From Pseudomonas sp. RC10 (GTDB lineage Bacteria > Pseudomonadota > Gammaproteobacteria > Pseudomonadales > Pseudomonadaceae), in assembly GCF_038397775.1 (NCBI RefSeq), contig NZ_CP151650.1, positions 1,550,001 through 1,614,000 on the forward strand: DNA of 64,000 nucleotides, given 5' to 3'. Made by a program: the position numbers and the translations under genes. The first letter of the stretch is position 1. Each line of letters begins with the position of its first letter. The notes beneath the pieces were generated by a model that had not been told where the DNA came from, did not search any database, and worked only from the letters and a program-made list of their open reading frames with translations. Below are positions 1-9,961 of this stretch, one piece after another.

Positions 1-363
1 CAGTCGGCGAGCCTCGTGAAGCTGGATGTTCTGATCAACGGTGACAAGGTCGACGCGCTGGCGCTGATCGTGCACCGGGACAACGCGGCTTATAAAGGCC
101 GGGCGTTGACTGAAAAGATGAAAGAACTGATTCCTCGTCAGATGTTCGACGTGGCAATCCAGGCCGCCATCGGTGGCCAGATTATCGCGCGTACAACCGT
201 CAAGGCGCTCAGAAAGAACGTACTGGCCAAGTGTTACGGTGGTGACGTAAGCCGTAAGAAAAAACTGCTCGAAAAGCAGAAGGCCGGTAAGAAACGCATG
301 AAGCAGGTCGGTAACGTGGAGATTCCACAGGAAGCCTTCCTTGCAGTGCTCAGGTTGGAATAG
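1..363 (+). CDS. lepA: Translation elongation factor 4 (LepA), C-terminal part
   Basis: The frame is open from base 1, so the gene is cut by the left edge and only the last 120 residues are present. The text is the conserved C-terminal domain of LepA/EF-4: a segment reading [18 protein letters not shown], followed by a lysine-rich stretch ([18 protein letters not shown]) that contacts the ribosome in this family. LepA is a GTPase that helps ribosome assembly and can back-translocate stalled ribosomes. lepB starts 9 bases after its stop, the usual lepA-lepB operon. The GTPase domains lie outside the window. Confidence 0.95.
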   Translation, partial: QSASLVKLDVLINGDKVDALALIVHRDNAAYKGRALTEKMKELIPRQMFDVAIQAAIGGQIIARTTVKALRKNVLAKCYGGDVSRKKKLLEKQKAGKKRMKQVGNVEIPQEAFLAVLRLE

Positions 364-372
364 TCAGGCCCT

Positions 373-1227
373 ATGTCACTAAATTTCCCGCTGTTGTTGG
401 TCATTGCCGTATTCGTTTGCGGTCTGTTGGCCTTGTTCGATCTGATCATACTGGCGCCGCGTCGGCGGACCGCGATAGCGAATTATCAGGGCAGCGTGAG
501 CCAGCCGGATGTCGCTGTCGTCGAGCAGTTGAACAAGGAGCCGTTGCTCGTCGAGTACGGTAAATCGTTCTTTCCAGTGCTGTTCATCGTTCTGCTGCTG
601 CGCTCGTTTCTGGTCGAGCCGTTCCAGATTCCGTCGGGTTCGATGAAGCCGACGCTCGATGTGGGCGATTTCATCCTGGTCAACAAGTTCTCCTACGGCA
701 TTCGCCTGCCGGTGATCGACCTCAAGGTGATCCCGGTGAGTGACCCGCAGCGGGGCGATGTGATGGTGTTCCGCTACCCAAGCGACCCGAACGTCAACTA
801 CATCAAGCGTGTCATCGGCCTCCCGGGCGACGTGATTCGCTACACTAACGACAAGCAGTTGTTCATCAATGGACAGTTGGTCGCCAAGCAACTCATAGGC
901 TCAGAGCCAGGAACGCTGGGCAGCGCCGATTTGTATGACGAAAAACTGGGCGCGGTGGAGCATCAGATCCGTCAGGAGATGAGCCGTTACCGCGCGCCAC
1001 CTGACCACGAGTGGACGGTGCCGGCGGGTCACTACTTCATGATGGGTGACAACCGCGACAACTCCAACGACAGCCGTTACTGGGATGACCCCAATATTCC
1101 CAAGGACGAGCTGGGCATGGTGCCCGACAAGAACATCGTCGGTAAGGCCTTTGCCGTCTGGATGAGCTGGCCGGAGCCGAAACTGAGCCACTTCCCGAAT
1201 TTCTCACGGGTTGGCTTGATCAAGTGA
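373..1227 (+). CDS. lepB: Signal peptidase I
   Basis: This is a 284-residue inner-membrane serine protease that removes signal peptides from exported proteins. There is an N-terminal membrane helix (about residues 5-28), a short cytoplasmic loop, and a second helix (about 66-80) leading into the family S26 domain. The catalytic serine is S90 in the PSGSMKPTL box. The general-base lysine is K145 in YIKRVIGLPGD. The late GDNRDNSNDSRYW box is also present. Length and topology match proteobacterial LepB. It lies directly behind lepA and ahead of the DUF4845 gene and rnc, as in other pseudomonads. Confidence 0.97.
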   Translation: MSLNFPLLLVIAVFVCGLLALFDLIILAPRRRTAIANYQGSVSQPDVAVVEQLNKEPLLVEYGKSFFPVLFIVLLLRSFLVEPFQIPSGSMKPTLDVGDFILVNKFSYGIRLPVIDLKVIPVSDPQRGDVMVFRYPSDPNVNYIKRVIGLPGDVIRYTNDKQLFINGQLVAKQLIGSEPGTLGSADLYDEKLGAVEHQIRQEMSRYRAPPDHEWTVPAGHYFMMGDNRDNSNDSRYWDDPNIPKDELGMVPDKNIVGKAFAVWMSWPEPKLSHFPNFSRVGLIK

Positions 1228-1232
1228 CACTT

Positions 1233-1261
1233 ATGCGGCGCTGTCTGACACAGCGCCGTAT
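1233..1261 (+). terminator. Strong hairpin after lepB, no U-tract
   Basis: A 12-base stem (ATGCGGCGCTGT against ACAGCGCCGTAT, with one G-U pair) closes on a five-base loop just after the lepB stop codon. No run of T follows, so it may be an mRNA-processing or stability element between lepB and the rnc-era-recO genes rather than a full terminator. Confidence 0.4.
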
Positions 1262-1332
1262 GTCATTTCAGCGAGCTATGCTGCAGGGCTCACCTTGCTG
1301 ACAGCAGGGACGGACTATTCTTGAGGGCAAAC

Positions 1333-1710
1333 ATGACTTCTGCCGGTTCGCAAAAAGGCTTGTCGTTCATTGGGTGGCTGGTGTTGCTGGCCCTCGTTGC
1401 ATTTGCCGCGAGTACTGCAGCCAAGCTGGTGCCGCATTACCTCGATTACATGTCGCTGAAAAAGATCATCGAGGCCGCGGGGACGGACAAGACCGCGGAT
1501 ATCAACAACAGCAGTGAGTTTTATGACTATGTGGCCAAAGGCATGCAGGTCAACAACATTCGGGATTTGGATTTGAACAAGGCGTTAAGCGTGACGACGG
1601 AGAACAACAGGTTCCTCGCCCATTTGAAATACGAACAGCGTGAGCCACTGATCCAGAACATCGATCTGGTGGTCAAGTTCGACCGCGAATTCAGCGTGGG
1701 TAAACCGTGA
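1333..1710 (+). CDS. DUF4845 small membrane protein
   Basis: This 125-residue protein has one N-terminal membrane helix (about residues 12-30, rich in L, V and A) and a periplasmic tail. It matches the DUF4845 family regularly found between lepB and rnc in Pseudomonas (PA0769 type). I took the ATG at 1333 because a GAGGG motif sits a few bases upstream; a TTG at 1321 is in frame but less likely. Its last bases overlap the GTG start of rnc, so the two are probably translationally coupled. Its function is unknown; the context suggests a link with protein export or RNA processing, but that is inference. Confidence 0.85.
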   Translation: MTSAGSQKGLSFIGWLVLLALVAFAASTAAKLVPHYLDYMSLKKIIEAAGTDKTADINNSSEFYDYVAKGMQVNNIRDLDLNKALSVTTENNRFLAHLKYEQREPLIQNIDLVVKFDREFSVGKP

Positions 1711-2396
1711 GCGTGTCATTGAGTCGCCTGGAGCGTCAGCTCGGCTATACCTTCAAGGACCAGGAATTGATGGTCCTGGCATTGACCCACCGCAGTTTTG
1801 CCGGGCGCAACAACGAGCGTCTGGAATTCCTCGGTGATGCCATCCTCAACTTCGTGGCAGGCGAGGCGCTGTTCGAGCGTTTTCCGCAGGCCCGCGAAGG
1901 TCAGTTGTCCCGTTTGCGCGCACGTCTGGTGAAGGGCGAGACCCTCGCCTTGCTGGCCCGCGGTTTCGATCTGGGTGAATACCTGCGACTGGGCTCCGGG
2001 GAGTTGAAAAGTGGCGGTTTTCGTCGCGAATCGATTCTGGCCGACGCCCTCGAAGCGTTGATCGGCGCGATCTATCTGGATTCCGGCATGGACATGGCGC
2101 GCGAACGCGTGCTGTCCTGGCTGGCCAGCGAGTTCGACAGCCTGACGCTGGTGGACACCAACAAAGACCCGAAAACCCGACTGCAGGAATTCCTCCAGTC
2201 CCGCGCCTGTGAATTGCCGCGCTACGAAGTGGTGGATATTCAGGGCGAGCCGCATTGCCGGACGTTTTTCGTCGAATGCGAGATCACCTTACTGAACGAA
2301 AAAAGCCGGGGACAAGGTGTCAGCCGTCGCATTGCCGAACAGGTAGCGGCAGCCGCAGCCCTTATTGCCCTGGGTGTGGAGAATGGCAATGACTGA
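1707..2396 (+). CDS. rnc: Ribonuclease III
   Basis: A 229-residue double-strand-specific endoribonuclease that processes rRNA precursors and structured mRNAs. The family signature [12 protein letters not shown] is present, with catalytic E40 and D44, and the second acidic pair (D113, E116) lies in [12 protein letters not shown]. The C-terminal third (about 155-225) is the double-stranded RNA-binding domain. The start is GTG at 1707, overlapping the stop of the upstream gene by 4 bases. The end overlaps the start of era by 8 bases, the common rnc-era arrangement in proteobacteria. Confidence 0.97.
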   Translation: MSVSLSRLERQLGYTFKDQELMVLALTHRSFAGRNNERLEFLGDAILNFVAGEALFERFPQAREGQLSRLRARLVKGETLALLARGFDLGEYLRLGSGELKSGGFRRESILADALEALIGAIYLDSGMDMARERVLSWLASEFDSLTLVDTNKDPKTRLQEFLQSRACELPRYEVVDIQGEPHCRTFFVECEITLLNEKSRGQGVSRRIAEQVAAAAALIALGVENGND

Positions 2397-3291
2397 TTCA
2401 ATTGCAACACGCTGTGGCTATGTCGCCATCGTTGGCCGGCCAAACGTGGGCAAGTCGACGCTGTTGAACCACATCCTTGGCCAGAAACTGGCGATCACCT
2501 CGCGCAAGCCCCAGACCACTCGTCACAACATGCTGGGCATCAAGACCGAAGGCGCCGTGCAGGCGATCTACGTCGATACCCCCGGCATGCACAAGAACAG
2601 TGACAAGGCGCTCAACCGCTACATGAACAAGACCGCTTCGGCGGCGTTGAAAGACGTCGACGTGGTGATCTTCGTGGTGGACCGCACCAAGTGGACCGAC
2701 GAGGACCAGATGGTGCTGGAGCGTGTGCAATACGTGACGGGCCCGCTGATCGTCGCGTTGAACAAGACCGACCGCATCGAGGACAAGGCTGATCTGATGC
2801 CGCACCTGTCCTGGTTGCAGGAGCAACTGCCTAACGCGCAGATCATCCCGATTTCCGCGCAGCAGGGGCATAACCTCGACGCGCTGGAAAAAGTCATCGC
2901 CGAGCAGTTGCCGGAAAACGATCATTTTTTCCCGGAAGACCAGATCACCGACCGCAGCAGCCGATTCCTGGCCGCCGAACTGGTGCGTGAGAAAATCATG
3001 CGTCAGCTGGGTGCCGAGCTGCCGTATCAGATCACGGTCGAGATCGAAGAATTCAAGCAGCAGGGCAAGACCTTGCACATCCACGCGTTGATTCTCGTCG
3101 AGCGTGATGGCCAGAAGAAAATCATCATTGGCGACAAGGGCGAGCGCATCAAGCGCATCGGTTCCGATGCCCGTCGCGATATGGAAGTGCTGTTCGATTC
3201 CAAAGTGATGCTCAACCTGTGGGTCAAGGTCAAAGGCGGCTGGTCCGATGACGAGCGCGCGTTGCGTTCGTTGGGTTACGGCGACCTGTAA
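2389..3291 (+). CDS. era: GTPase Era, 16S rRNA maturation factor
   Basis: A 300-residue GTPase that binds the 3' end of 16S rRNA and promotes 30S assembly. The G1 loop GRPNVGKST, the G3 motif DTPGMHK and the G4 motif NKTD are visible in the N-terminal half. The C-terminal KH domain contains the [14 protein letters not shown] signature. I chose the ATG at 2389 because a GGAG sequence lies at good spacing; the in-frame ATG at 2383 would sit on top of it. The start overlaps the end of rnc. Confidence 0.97.
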   Translation: MTDSIATRCGYVAIVGRPNVGKSTLLNHILGQKLAITSRKPQTTRHNMLGIKTEGAVQAIYVDTPGMHKNSDKALNRYMNKTASAALKDVDVVIFVVDRTKWTDEDQMVLERVQYVTGPLIVALNKTDRIEDKADLMPHLSWLQEQLPNAQIIPISAQQGHNLDALEKVIAEQLPENDHFFPEDQITDRSSRFLAAELVREKIMRQLGAELPYQITVEIEEFKQQGKTLHIHALILVERDGQKKIIIGDKGERIKRIGSDARRDMEVLFDSKVMLNLWVKVKGGWSDDERALRSLGYGDL

Positions 3292-3338
3292 TAGGGTGAC
3301 GCTTCTGCGCGGCATCAGGGCTCGCACCGATGCCCGTT

Positions 3339-3429
3339 CTGTGGGAGCGAATTCATTCGCGAAAAATGGTACAGGCGATGCAGATATGTCGTCCGTACCG
3401 GCCTCTCGCGAATGAATTCGCTCCCACAG
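3339..3429. repeat. REP pair, AATTC family (copy 1)
   Basis: Two inverted copies of a REP-like element (CTGTGGGAGCGAATTCATT and onwards) face each other across about 43 unrelated bases in the era-recO gap. Each arm is itself nearly palindromic around GAATTC. The same arms recur at 19245, 24102 and 41840 with different centres. Confidence 0.85.
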
Positions 3430-3474
3430 TGTTATTCGGCGATCTGACATCCGCGCTCGTTGATTGAGAAACCC

Positions 3475-4164
3475 ATGTCCCAAACCCCACCCGTCGGCCA
3501 ACGCGCCTATGTGCTGCACAGCCGGGCCTATCGCGAAAACAGCGCACTGGTGGACTTCATCACGCCGCAAGGGCGTTTGCGTGCCGTGTTGCGCAGCGCC
3601 AAGGGCAAGGCGGGCTCGCTGGCCCGGCCGTTCGTGCCGCTGGAAATCGAGTTTCGCGGGCGTGGCGAGCTGAAGAATGTCGGGCGCATGGAAGGTGCGG
3701 GTATCGCGGCCTGGCTGGAAGGCGACGCGCTGTTTAGCGGCCTTTATCTCAATGAACTGCTGATTCGCCTGTTGCCTGCGGAAGACCCCCATCCCGGCGT
3801 GTTCGAGCATTACGCCGCGACACTGGTGGCACTGGCGGAAGGTCGGGCGCTCGAACCCTTATTACGATCTTTCGAGTGGCGCCTGTTGGACGACTTGGGT
3901 TACGGTTTTGCCCTCGACGCGGACCTCAATGGCGACCCGCTGGCCGCCGACGGCATGTACCGCTTGCAAGTGGATGCCGGGCTTGAGCGGGTGTATCTGT
4001 TCCAGCCCGGTCTGTTTCAGGGCGCCGAGCTGTTGGCGATGTCCGAAGCAGACTGGACCGCGCCGGGTGCGTTGTCCGCTGCCAAACGGCTGATGCGTCA
4101 GGCGCTTGCCGTGCACCTGGGCGGTCGCCCGCTGGTGAGTCGAGAGCTGTTCCGCAAACCCTAG
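3475..4164 (+). CDS. recO: DNA repair protein RecO
   Basis: A 229-residue protein of the RecFOR pathway that loads RecA onto SSB-coated single-stranded DNA and anneals complementary strands. The N-terminal OB-fold opens with [19 protein letters not shown], and the helical C-terminal domain follows. The family's zinc-cysteine motif is absent, as in other gammaproteobacterial RecO. The ATG at 3475 gives the usual length; a TTG 15 bases upstream is in frame but lacks support. It lies between era and pdxJ, although a REP pair separates it from era. Confidence 0.95.
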   Translation: MSQTPPVGQRAYVLHSRAYRENSALVDFITPQGRLRAVLRSAKGKAGSLARPFVPLEIEFRGRGELKNVGRMEGAGIAAWLEGDALFSGLYLNELLIRLLPAEDPHPGVFEHYAATLVALAEGRALEPLLRSFEWRLLDDLGYGFALDADLNGDPLAADGMYRLQVDAGLERVYLFQPGLFQGAELLAMSEADWTAPGALSAAKRLMRQALAVHLGGRPLVSRELFRKP

Positions 4165-4229
4165 CGACACGACTTTTTTATTCAGCGACAGGCCTGTTGC
4201 CTGTCCGGATCACGTTTCAGGAGACCAAA

Positions 4230-4979
4230 GTGACCCACAGCACCCGCATTCTGCTCGGCGTGAACATTGACCACGTGGCAACCCTGCGTCAGGCCCGTGG
4301 TACCCGCTATCCCGACCCGGTGAAGGCCGCGCTGGATGCCGAAGAGGCGGGGGCGGATGGCATCACCGTTCACCTGCGTGAAGACCGTCGTCACATTCAG
4401 GAGCGCGACGTGCTGCTGCTCAAGGATGTGTTGCAGACCCGCATGAATTTCGAGATGGGCGTCACCGAAGAGATGATGGCGTTCGCCGAGCGCATTCGTC
4501 CGGCGCACATTTGCCTGGTCCCGGAAACCCGTCAGGAGCTGACCACCGAAGGCGGTCTCGATGTCGCCGGTCAGGAAGCGCGGATCAAGGCAGCAGTGGA
4601 ACGTTTGTCGGCCATTGGCAGTGAGGTGTCGTTGTTCATCGACGCCGACGAGCGCCAGATTGAAGCGTCCGCCCGCGTGGGCGCGCCCGCCATCGAGCTG
4701 CACACCGGTCGTTATGCCGATGCGGAAACGCCGACTGAGGTGGCGGAAGAGTTGCAGCGTATTGCGGACGGCGTGGCGTTTGGCATCCAGCAGGGCCTGA
4801 TCGTCAATGCGGGCCATGGCCTGCATTACCACAACGTGGAAGCGGTCGCCGCGATCAAGGGCATCAACGAGCTGAACATCGGCCACGCGCTGGTGGCTCA
4901 CGCGTTGTTCGTGGGGTTCAAGTCGGCGGTGTCGGAGATGAAAGCGTTGATTCTGGCGGCGGCTGCCAGCAAGGATTGA
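4230..4979 (+). CDS. pdxJ: Pyridoxine 5'-phosphate synthase
   Basis: A 249-residue TIM-barrel enzyme that condenses 1-deoxyxylulose 5-phosphate with 3-amino-2-oxopropyl phosphate to make pyridoxine 5'-phosphate, the last step of de novo vitamin B6 synthesis. The N-terminal [18 protein letters not shown] and the HLREDRRHI loop are family hallmarks, as is the late GHGLHYHNV segment. The start is GTG at 4230, with CAGGAG about 7 bases upstream. It closes the lepA-to-pdxJ block. Confidence 0.96.
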   Translation: MTHSTRILLGVNIDHVATLRQARGTRYPDPVKAALDAEEAGADGITVHLREDRRHIQERDVLLLKDVLQTRMNFEMGVTEEMMAFAERIRPAHICLVPETRQELTTEGGLDVAGQEARIKAAVERLSAIGSEVSLFIDADERQIEASARVGAPAIELHTGRYADAETPTEVAEELQRIADGVAFGIQQGLIVNAGHGLHYHNVEAVAAIKGINELNIGHALVAHALFVGFKSAVSEMKALILAAAASKD

Positions 4980-4992
4980 TCCACCGCAAGAC

Positions 4993-5085
4993 CTGTAGGA
5001 GTGAGCTTGCTCGCGATCAGCGGTGTGTCAACCATGGAGACATCGTCTGACACACGGCTGATCGCGAGCAAGCTCACTCCTACAG
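4993..5085. repeat. REP pair, GCTTGCTCGC family (copy 1)
   Basis: Inverted arms CTGTAGGAGTGAGCTTGCTC (and the reverse complement ending at 5085) enclose a short variable centre between the convergent pdxJ and cmoB genes. A second full copy lies at 7353-7443. It may also act as a two-way transcription stop. Confidence 0.85.
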
Positions 5086-5110
5086 AAGAGCGGTATTGCG
5101 CAGGCTCTGT

Positions 5111-6070
5111 TCAGGCCTTGCGCCCTACGATCACCGCCCGACGTGGCGCAGGCAAACCTTCCACGGTTTTACTGGGGTCATTGGGGTCGAGGAAGTCGCT
5201 GAGGGACTGATACTTCATCCATTCGGTACTGCGCTGTTCTTCAACGGTGGTGGTGCTCACGTCCACACAGCGCACATCGACAAACCCGGCGCGGCGCAGC
5301 CACAGTTCCAGCGCAGGCACCGAGGGCAGGAACCACACGTTGCGCATCTGCGAGTATCGGTCTTCCGGGACCAGCACCTGGTGCACATCTCCTTCGACGA
5401 CCATGGTTTCCAGCACCAGCTCGCCACCCTTCACCAGGCAATCCTTCAGTGCCAGCAAATGGTCGATGGGCGATTTGCGGTGATACAGCACGCCCATCGA
5501 AAACACCGTGTCGAAGCCTTCCAGCCGTGCAGGCAAGTCTTCCAGCGCGAACGGCAGGTGCCACGCCGGCAGGTCGGGCAAGTAGCGCTGCATCGCCTGG
5601 AACTGGCAAAAAAACAGCCAGTTCGGGTCAACGCCGATCACGCTGTCCGCCCCGGCGCCGAGCATGCGCCATTGGTAATAGCCGTTGCCGCAGCCGACAT
5701 CCAGCACGCGCTTGCCGACCAGATCCAGATGCGGCGAGACCCGCGACCATTTCCAGTCCGAGCGCCATTCGGTGTCGATGTGCACGCCGAACACGTCGAA
5801 CGGCCCTTTGCGCCATGGCGACAGGCCCATCAAGGCCGCTCGGGTCTGCTCGCGGGTGGCGTCGTCGCAATCGGCTTCCAGCGTGAAATCATTCTTGAGC
5901 TCGACGCGGTTCGGGATCAGGTCGGGCAGTGCGTTCAGAGCGCCTTGCCAGCGTTCCAGATCGCCGTGGCCTTTCTCCATTTTCGCGTCAAGTTGCGCCT
6001 GCAGGCCTTGGGCCCAGCCGTACAAAGGTGTGCCCGCCAGACGGCGAACGAGCGGTGCGAGATCAATCAT
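5111..6070 (-). CDS. cmoB: tRNA U34 carboxymethyltransferase CmoB
   Basis: A 319-residue enzyme that transfers the carboxymethyl group of carboxy-SAM to 5-hydroxyuridine at the wobble position of tRNA, giving cmo5U. The SAM-fold motif [13 protein letters not shown] lies near residue 125. The flanking text ([30 protein letters not shown]) is characteristic of CmoB. Its start overlaps the end of cmoA by 4 bases (ATGA), so the two are transcribed and translated as a pair. Confidence 0.96.
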   Translation of the reverse strand: MIDLAPLVRRLAGTPLYGWAQGLQAQLDAKMEKGHGDLERWQGALNALPDLIPNRVELKNDFTLEADCDDATREQTRAALMGLSPWRKGPFDVFGVHIDTEWRSDWKWSRVSPHLDLVGKRVLDVGCGNGYYQWRMLGAGADSVIGVDPNWLFFCQFQAMQRYLPDLPAWHLPFALEDLPARLEGFDTVFSMGVLYHRKSPIDHLLALKDCLVKGGELVLETMVVEGDVHQVLVPEDRYSQMRNVWFLPSVPALELWLRRAGFVDVRCVDVSTTTVEEQRSTEWMKYQSLSDFLDPNDPSKTVEGLPAPRRAVIVGRKA

Positions 6071-6810
6071 GGGAGGGCAATCAACGAGGCGAAGTTAAGG
6101 CACTGGAACCACGGCACGACTTTGGAGAAACCGGCGGCCAACAGGCGTTCGCGATGCTGGTCGAGGCTGTCGGGTTTCATCACGTTTTCGATGGCGCTGC
6201 GTTTTTGGGCGATTTCCAGCTCGCTGTAGCCGTTGGCGCGTTTGAACGCCACATGCAGGTCGGTCAGCAGATCATGTTCTTCGCCGTCGTCGAAACGCAG
6301 TTTTTCGGAGAGGATCAGCGCGCCGCCTGGCACCAGCGCCTGGCGAATGCGACCCAGCAGTTCCAGACGTTGCTCGGGGGCAATGAATTGCAGGGTGAAA
6401 TTCAGCGCCACGACCGAGGCGGGCTGGAACTCAAGGGCGAGGATGTCGCCTTCGATCACGTCGACCGGCAGCAGCTCCTGGAACATGGAGTCCTGCGCGT
6501 TGAGGTATTCGCGGCAGCGTTCGACCATCGCCGTAGAGTTGTCGATGGCGATGACGCGGCAGTCTTCGGTGCGCACGTGGCGGCGCAAGGACTGCGTGAC
6601 CGCACCGAGGGAGCTGCCGAGGTCGTACAGCACGCTGTGAGGCTGCGCGAACTGCGCCGCGAGCACACCGACGTTCTCGACGATGGTCGGGTAGCCGGGC
6701 ACTGAGCGCTTGATCATGTCCGGGAACACCCGCACCACGTCTTCGTTGAACGCGAAGTCGGGCACTTGGGCCAGCGGTTGGGCGAATAGGCGGTCGGGTT
6801 CTTGGCTCAC
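6067..6810 (-). CDS. cmoA: Carboxy-SAM synthase CmoA
   Basis: A 247-residue SAM-fold enzyme that converts SAM and prephenate to carboxy-S-adenosylmethionine, the donor used by CmoB. The motif [19 protein letters not shown] and the nearby FVLQFI-like segment ([12 protein letters not shown]) match the family. Length is standard. It is the first gene of the cmoAB pair on the minus strand and is followed directly by cmoB with a 4-base overlap. Confidence 0.96.
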   Translation of the reverse strand: MSQEPDRLFAQPLAQVPDFAFNEDVVRVFPDMIKRSVPGYPTIVENVGVLAAQFAQPHSVLYDLGSSLGAVTQSLRRHVRTEDCRVIAIDNSTAMVERCREYLNAQDSMFQELLPVDVIEGDILALEFQPASVVALNFTLQFIAPEQRLELLGRIRQALVPGGALILSEKLRFDDGEEHDLLTDLHVAFKRANGYSELEIAQKRSAIENVMKPDSLDQHRERLLAAGFSKVVPWFQCLNFASLIALP

Positions 6811-6898
6811 GGCGGTTCCGAAGGGAAAACGAAAAGTGCGGCATTTTAGCGATTGTGTCGCGATGCCGAAACCTCAACTCATCGTTCGGTTTGAAGCG

Positions 6899-7291
6899 TC
6901 ATTTCACCGTGATCGCGCAATCGAACGTGCGCTCCGGCCGTACTTCCGGCGCCCAGGGTTGTTGATACACCATCATCAAATGGCCCGTCCCCGCATTGGC
7001 GGCCTTGTAACGCCAGACCGACTGCCCCGAGGTGCCGACCATATTGACCGCTTCCGGGGTGTTGAAGACTTCCGGGCCGAGGGCGTTGAGAATCGAGGGG
7101 GCGGGGTTCTGCATCAACCAGCGATGGCCGGTGGTGGGATTGCTGGGGAGCATGAGCATGAGGGTCTGGCCGGTCGTGAGGGTGATCGGGCAGTCTTTCT
7201 GGTCTTCAAGGGAGACGATCTGTTTGGGTTGCTGGGCGCAGGCGGCCAGCAGGGCCAGGCTGAGTGGGACAAGCAGGCGGGCAAGGGTCAT
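6899..7291 (-). CDS. icp: Chagasin-family cysteine protease inhibitor, lipoprotein
   Basis: A 130-residue member of inhibitor family I42. The N-terminus is a lipoprotein signal ending in LLAAC (C18). The three inhibitor loops are visible: NPTTGHRW (residues 51-58), the GTSGQSVWRY loop, and VYQQPWAPE near the end. Such proteins block papain-like cysteine proteases. I chose the ATG at 7291, with GGAG about 8 bases upstream, over further upstream starts that would add a non-signal extension reading into a REP pair. The neighbouring Lon-type protease gene matches the PA0778 (icp)-PA0779 order of P. aeruginosa, recalled from memory. Confidence 0.85.
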   Translation of the reverse strand: MTLARLLVPLSLALLAACAQQPKQIVSLEDQKDCPITLTTGQTLMLMLPSNPTTGHRWLMQNPAPSILNALGPEVFNTPEAVNMVGTSGQSVWRYKAANAGTGHLMMVYQQPWAPEVRPERTFDCAITVK

Positions 7292-7352
7292 GAGGGCTCC
7301 GGTCGTAGGCGACATGGGGCTGAGCATAACCGAAGAAGACATTGCTGAAACC

Positions 7353-7443
7353 CTGTAGGAGTGAGCTTGCTCGCGATGGCGGCAGGTCAGTCGCTGTCGA
7401 GGAGACTGACCAGTCGCCATCGCGAGCAAGCTCACTCCTACAG
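7353..7443. repeat. REP pair, GCTTGCTCGC family (copy 2)
   Basis: Inverted arms identical in core to those at 4993-5085 enclose a different centre that itself forms an inverted repeat (CGCGATGGCG against CGCCATCGCG). It lies between the icp and asrA genes. Confidence 0.85.
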
Positions 7444-7453
7444 GCCTGGTCCT

Positions 7454-7478
7454 TTCGTGAGCAAGCTCACTCCCACAG
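7454..7478. repeat. Single half REP next to the pair
   Basis: One further arm of the same family (GTGAGCAAGCTCACTCCCAC) follows the pair at 7353-7443 after about 10 bases, without a facing partner. Confidence 0.7.
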
Positions 7479-7516
7479 GTATTGCATCTAGCCTGTGAAA
7501 GCGGGGGGGCGGGTGC

Positions 7517-9931
7517 TTAGAACAGCACCTTCGCCACGTCCGAGAAGCGTTTGGCGAAGTGCGCGGTGATGCCTTCCTTGAGGTAATCGGGGAGTTCTTC
7601 GAAGTTGCCGCGGTTGGCTTCGGGCAGGATCAGTTCGAAGATCTTCTGCCGACGCGCCGCGATCACTTTTTCCCGAACCCCGCCAATCGGCAACACGTGC
7701 CCAGTGAGGGTCAGCTCGCCGGTCATGGCCACGCCTTTTTTCGGTGCCTGGTTGCGAGCCAGCGAGAGCAGGGCACTGGCCATGGTCACGCCCGCGCTAG
7801 GGCCGTCTTTCGGCGTGGCGCCTTCCGGCACGTGCAGGTGAACGAACGCTTCATCGAAGAAGCCTTTGTCACCACCAAATTTCGCCAGATTGGAACTGAC
7901 ATAGCTGTAGGCGATTTCCGCAGATTCCTTCATCACATCGCCCAGTTGCCCGGTCAGCTTGAAGCCGCGATTAAGGGTGTGGATGCGGGTCGCTTCGATC
8001 GGCAGGGTCGCGCCGCCCATGCTGGTCCAGGCCAGCCCGGTAATGACGCCGGTGCCCGACAGCACTTGCTCGTTGCGGAACACCGCCATGCCAAGCGAGG
8101 CTTCCAGGTCTTTCGGGCCGATCTTGACCACGGTGTCCGGGTTGTCCAGCAGCTTGACCACGGCCTTGCGCACCAGTTTGCCCAGCTGTTTTTCCAACTG
8201 CCGCACACCGGCTTCGCGGGCGTAGCCATCAATCACGGCGCGCAGGGCGCTGTCGCTGATGGTCAGGCTGTTTTTCGAGACACCGGCCTTATCCAACTGT
8301 TTCGGCCACAAGTGGCGCTTGGCGATGGCGAGTTTTTCTTCGGTGATATAACCCGACAGGCGAATCACTTCCATCCGGTCGAGCAGCGGGCCGGGGATCG
8401 AGTCGAGGGTGTTGGCGGTGCAGACGAACAGCACTTTCGACAGGTCCAGACGCAGGTCCAGATAGTGGTCGAGGAATTCGACGTTCTGTTCCGGGTCGAG
8501 GGTTTCCAGCAGCGCCGACGCCGGGTCGCCTTGATAGCTCTGACCCATCTTGTCGATTTCGTCGAGCATGATGACCGGGTTCATCACTTCCATGTCTTTC
8601 AGCGCCTGTACCAGCTTGCCCGGCTGGGCGCCGATATAGGTGCGGCGGTGGCCCTTGATTTCGGCCTCGTCGCGCATGCCGCCGACGCTGAAACGGTAGA
8701 ACGGACGCCCCAGAGATTCGGCGATCGACTTGCCGACGCTGGTTTTACCCACGCCCGGCGGGCCGACCAACAGCACGATGGAGCCTGCGATCTCACCCTT
8801 GTAGGCACCGACCGCCAGGAATTCGAGGATGCGGCTTTTAATGTCATCAAGCCCGGCGTGGTGCTGATCCAGCACTTTGCGCGCGTGTTTCAGGTCCAGC
8901 TTGTCTTCGCCGAAAACTCCCCACGGCACCGAGCTGGCCCAATCAAGGTAGTTACGGGTGACAGCGTATTCCGGCGAGCCGGTTTCCAGCACCGAGAGTT
9001 TGTTCAGCTCTTCATCAATGCGTTTGCGGGCTTGAGGCGGTAAGGTCTTGCCTTCCAGACGCTGCTCGAACTGTTCGATGTCGGCGCTGCGGTCGTCTTT
9101 GGTCAGACCCAGCTCTTGCTGAATGACTTTGAGCTGTTCTTTCAGGAAAAACTCGCGCTGGTGCTCGCCGATCTTGCGGTTCACTTCGGCGGAGATTTCT
9201 TTCTGCAGGCGCGCGACTTCGACTTCCTTGCGCAGCATCGGCAGGACTTTTTCCATGCGCTTGAGCACAGGCACGCAATCCAGCACTTCCTGCAGCTCGT
9301 TGCCTTTGGCAGACGTCAGGGCAGCGGCGAAGTCGGTCAGCGGCGACGGGTCGTTGGGGCTGAAGCGGTTGAGGTAATTCTTCAGTTCTTCGCTGTACAG
9401 CGGGTTGAGCGGCAGCAGTTCTTTGATCGCGTTGATCAGCGCCATGCCGTAAGCCTTGACCTCGTCGGTCGGCTCGTTGGGCTGATGCGGATATTCGACT
9501 TCCACCAGAAACGGTGGGCGGTGGTGCTTGAGCCAGGTCTTGATGCGCACACGGCTCAGGCCCTGGGCGACGAATTGGAGTTTGCCGTTTTCGCGGCTGG
9601 CGTGGTGCACCTTCACCAGCGTGCCGTATTCGGGCAGGGCCTTGGTGTCGAAATGGCGCGGGTCGTCGGGGGGCGTGTCCATGAAGAACAGGGCGAGCGA
9701 GTGGTGATCGGATTTGCTCACCAACTCCAGGGTTTCGGCCCACGGCTCTTCGTTGACGATGACAGGCAGGACTTGTGCCGGGAAGAACGGGCGGTTGTGA
9801 ATCGGGATGATGTAGACCTGGTCCGGAAGGTTCTGGCCGGGCAGGGCGAGGCTTTTGCGATCTGAGCCGATGACTTCGTGTTCGTGGTCGTCATCGGACG
9901 AATGAGTGCTGTCTGCTTGCTGGTCGCTCAT
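7517..9931 (-). CDS. asrA: Lon-type ATP-dependent protease, AsrA-like
   Basis: An 804-residue LonA-architecture protease. The N-terminal substrate domain begins near residue 35 (YIIPIHNRPFFPAQVLPVI), followed by a coiled-coil linker. The AAA+ module has Walker A GPPGVGKTS and Walker B VIMLDEIDK. The C-terminal serine-lysine peptidase has the serine in PKDGPSAGV and the lysine in GVREKVIAA. The acidic N-terminus and the position beside icp match the second Lon of pseudomonads (AsrA, PA0779, linked to aminoglycoside and heat stress) rather than the clp-linked main Lon. A near-perfect sigma-32 promoter lies upstream. The assignment to AsrA rests on recalled synteny. Confidence 0.88.
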   Translation of the reverse strand: MSDQQADSTHSSDDDHEHEVIGSDRKSLALPGQNLPDQVYIIPIHNRPFFPAQVLPVIVNEEPWAETLELVSKSDHHSLALFFMDTPPDDPRHFDTKALPEYGTLVKVHHASRENGKLQFVAQGLSRVRIKTWLKHHRPPFLVEVEYPHQPNEPTDEVKAYGMALINAIKELLPLNPLYSEELKNYLNRFSPNDPSPLTDFAAALTSAKGNELQEVLDCVPVLKRMEKVLPMLRKEVEVARLQKEISAEVNRKIGEHQREFFLKEQLKVIQQELGLTKDDRSADIEQFEQRLEGKTLPPQARKRIDEELNKLSVLETGSPEYAVTRNYLDWASSVPWGVFGEDKLDLKHARKVLDQHHAGLDDIKSRILEFLAVGAYKGEIAGSIVLLVGPPGVGKTSVGKSIAESLGRPFYRFSVGGMRDEAEIKGHRRTYIGAQPGKLVQALKDMEVMNPVIMLDEIDKMGQSYQGDPASALLETLDPEQNVEFLDHYLDLRLDLSKVLFVCTANTLDSIPGPLLDRMEVIRLSGYITEEKLAIAKRHLWPKQLDKAGVSKNSLTISDSALRAVIDGYAREAGVRQLEKQLGKLVRKAVVKLLDNPDTVVKIGPKDLEASLGMAVFRNEQVLSGTGVITGLAWTSMGGATLPIEATRIHTLNRGFKLTGQLGDVMKESAEIAYSYVSSNLAKFGGDKGFFDEAFVHLHVPEGATPKDGPSAGVTMASALLSLARNQAPKKGVAMTGELTLTGHVLPIGGVREKVIAARRQKIFELILPEANRGNFEELPDYLKEGITAHFAKRFSDVAKVLF

Positions 9932-9961
9932 GGGGCACCTGCATGAATGGAGATGAGGCTT

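Noticed and set aside
2398..3810. Long minus-strand open frame of 470 residues opposite era and recO
   Set aside because: It is the mirror of well-supported plus-strand genes in GC-rich DNA, with His/Gln/Arg-rich text and no known domain.
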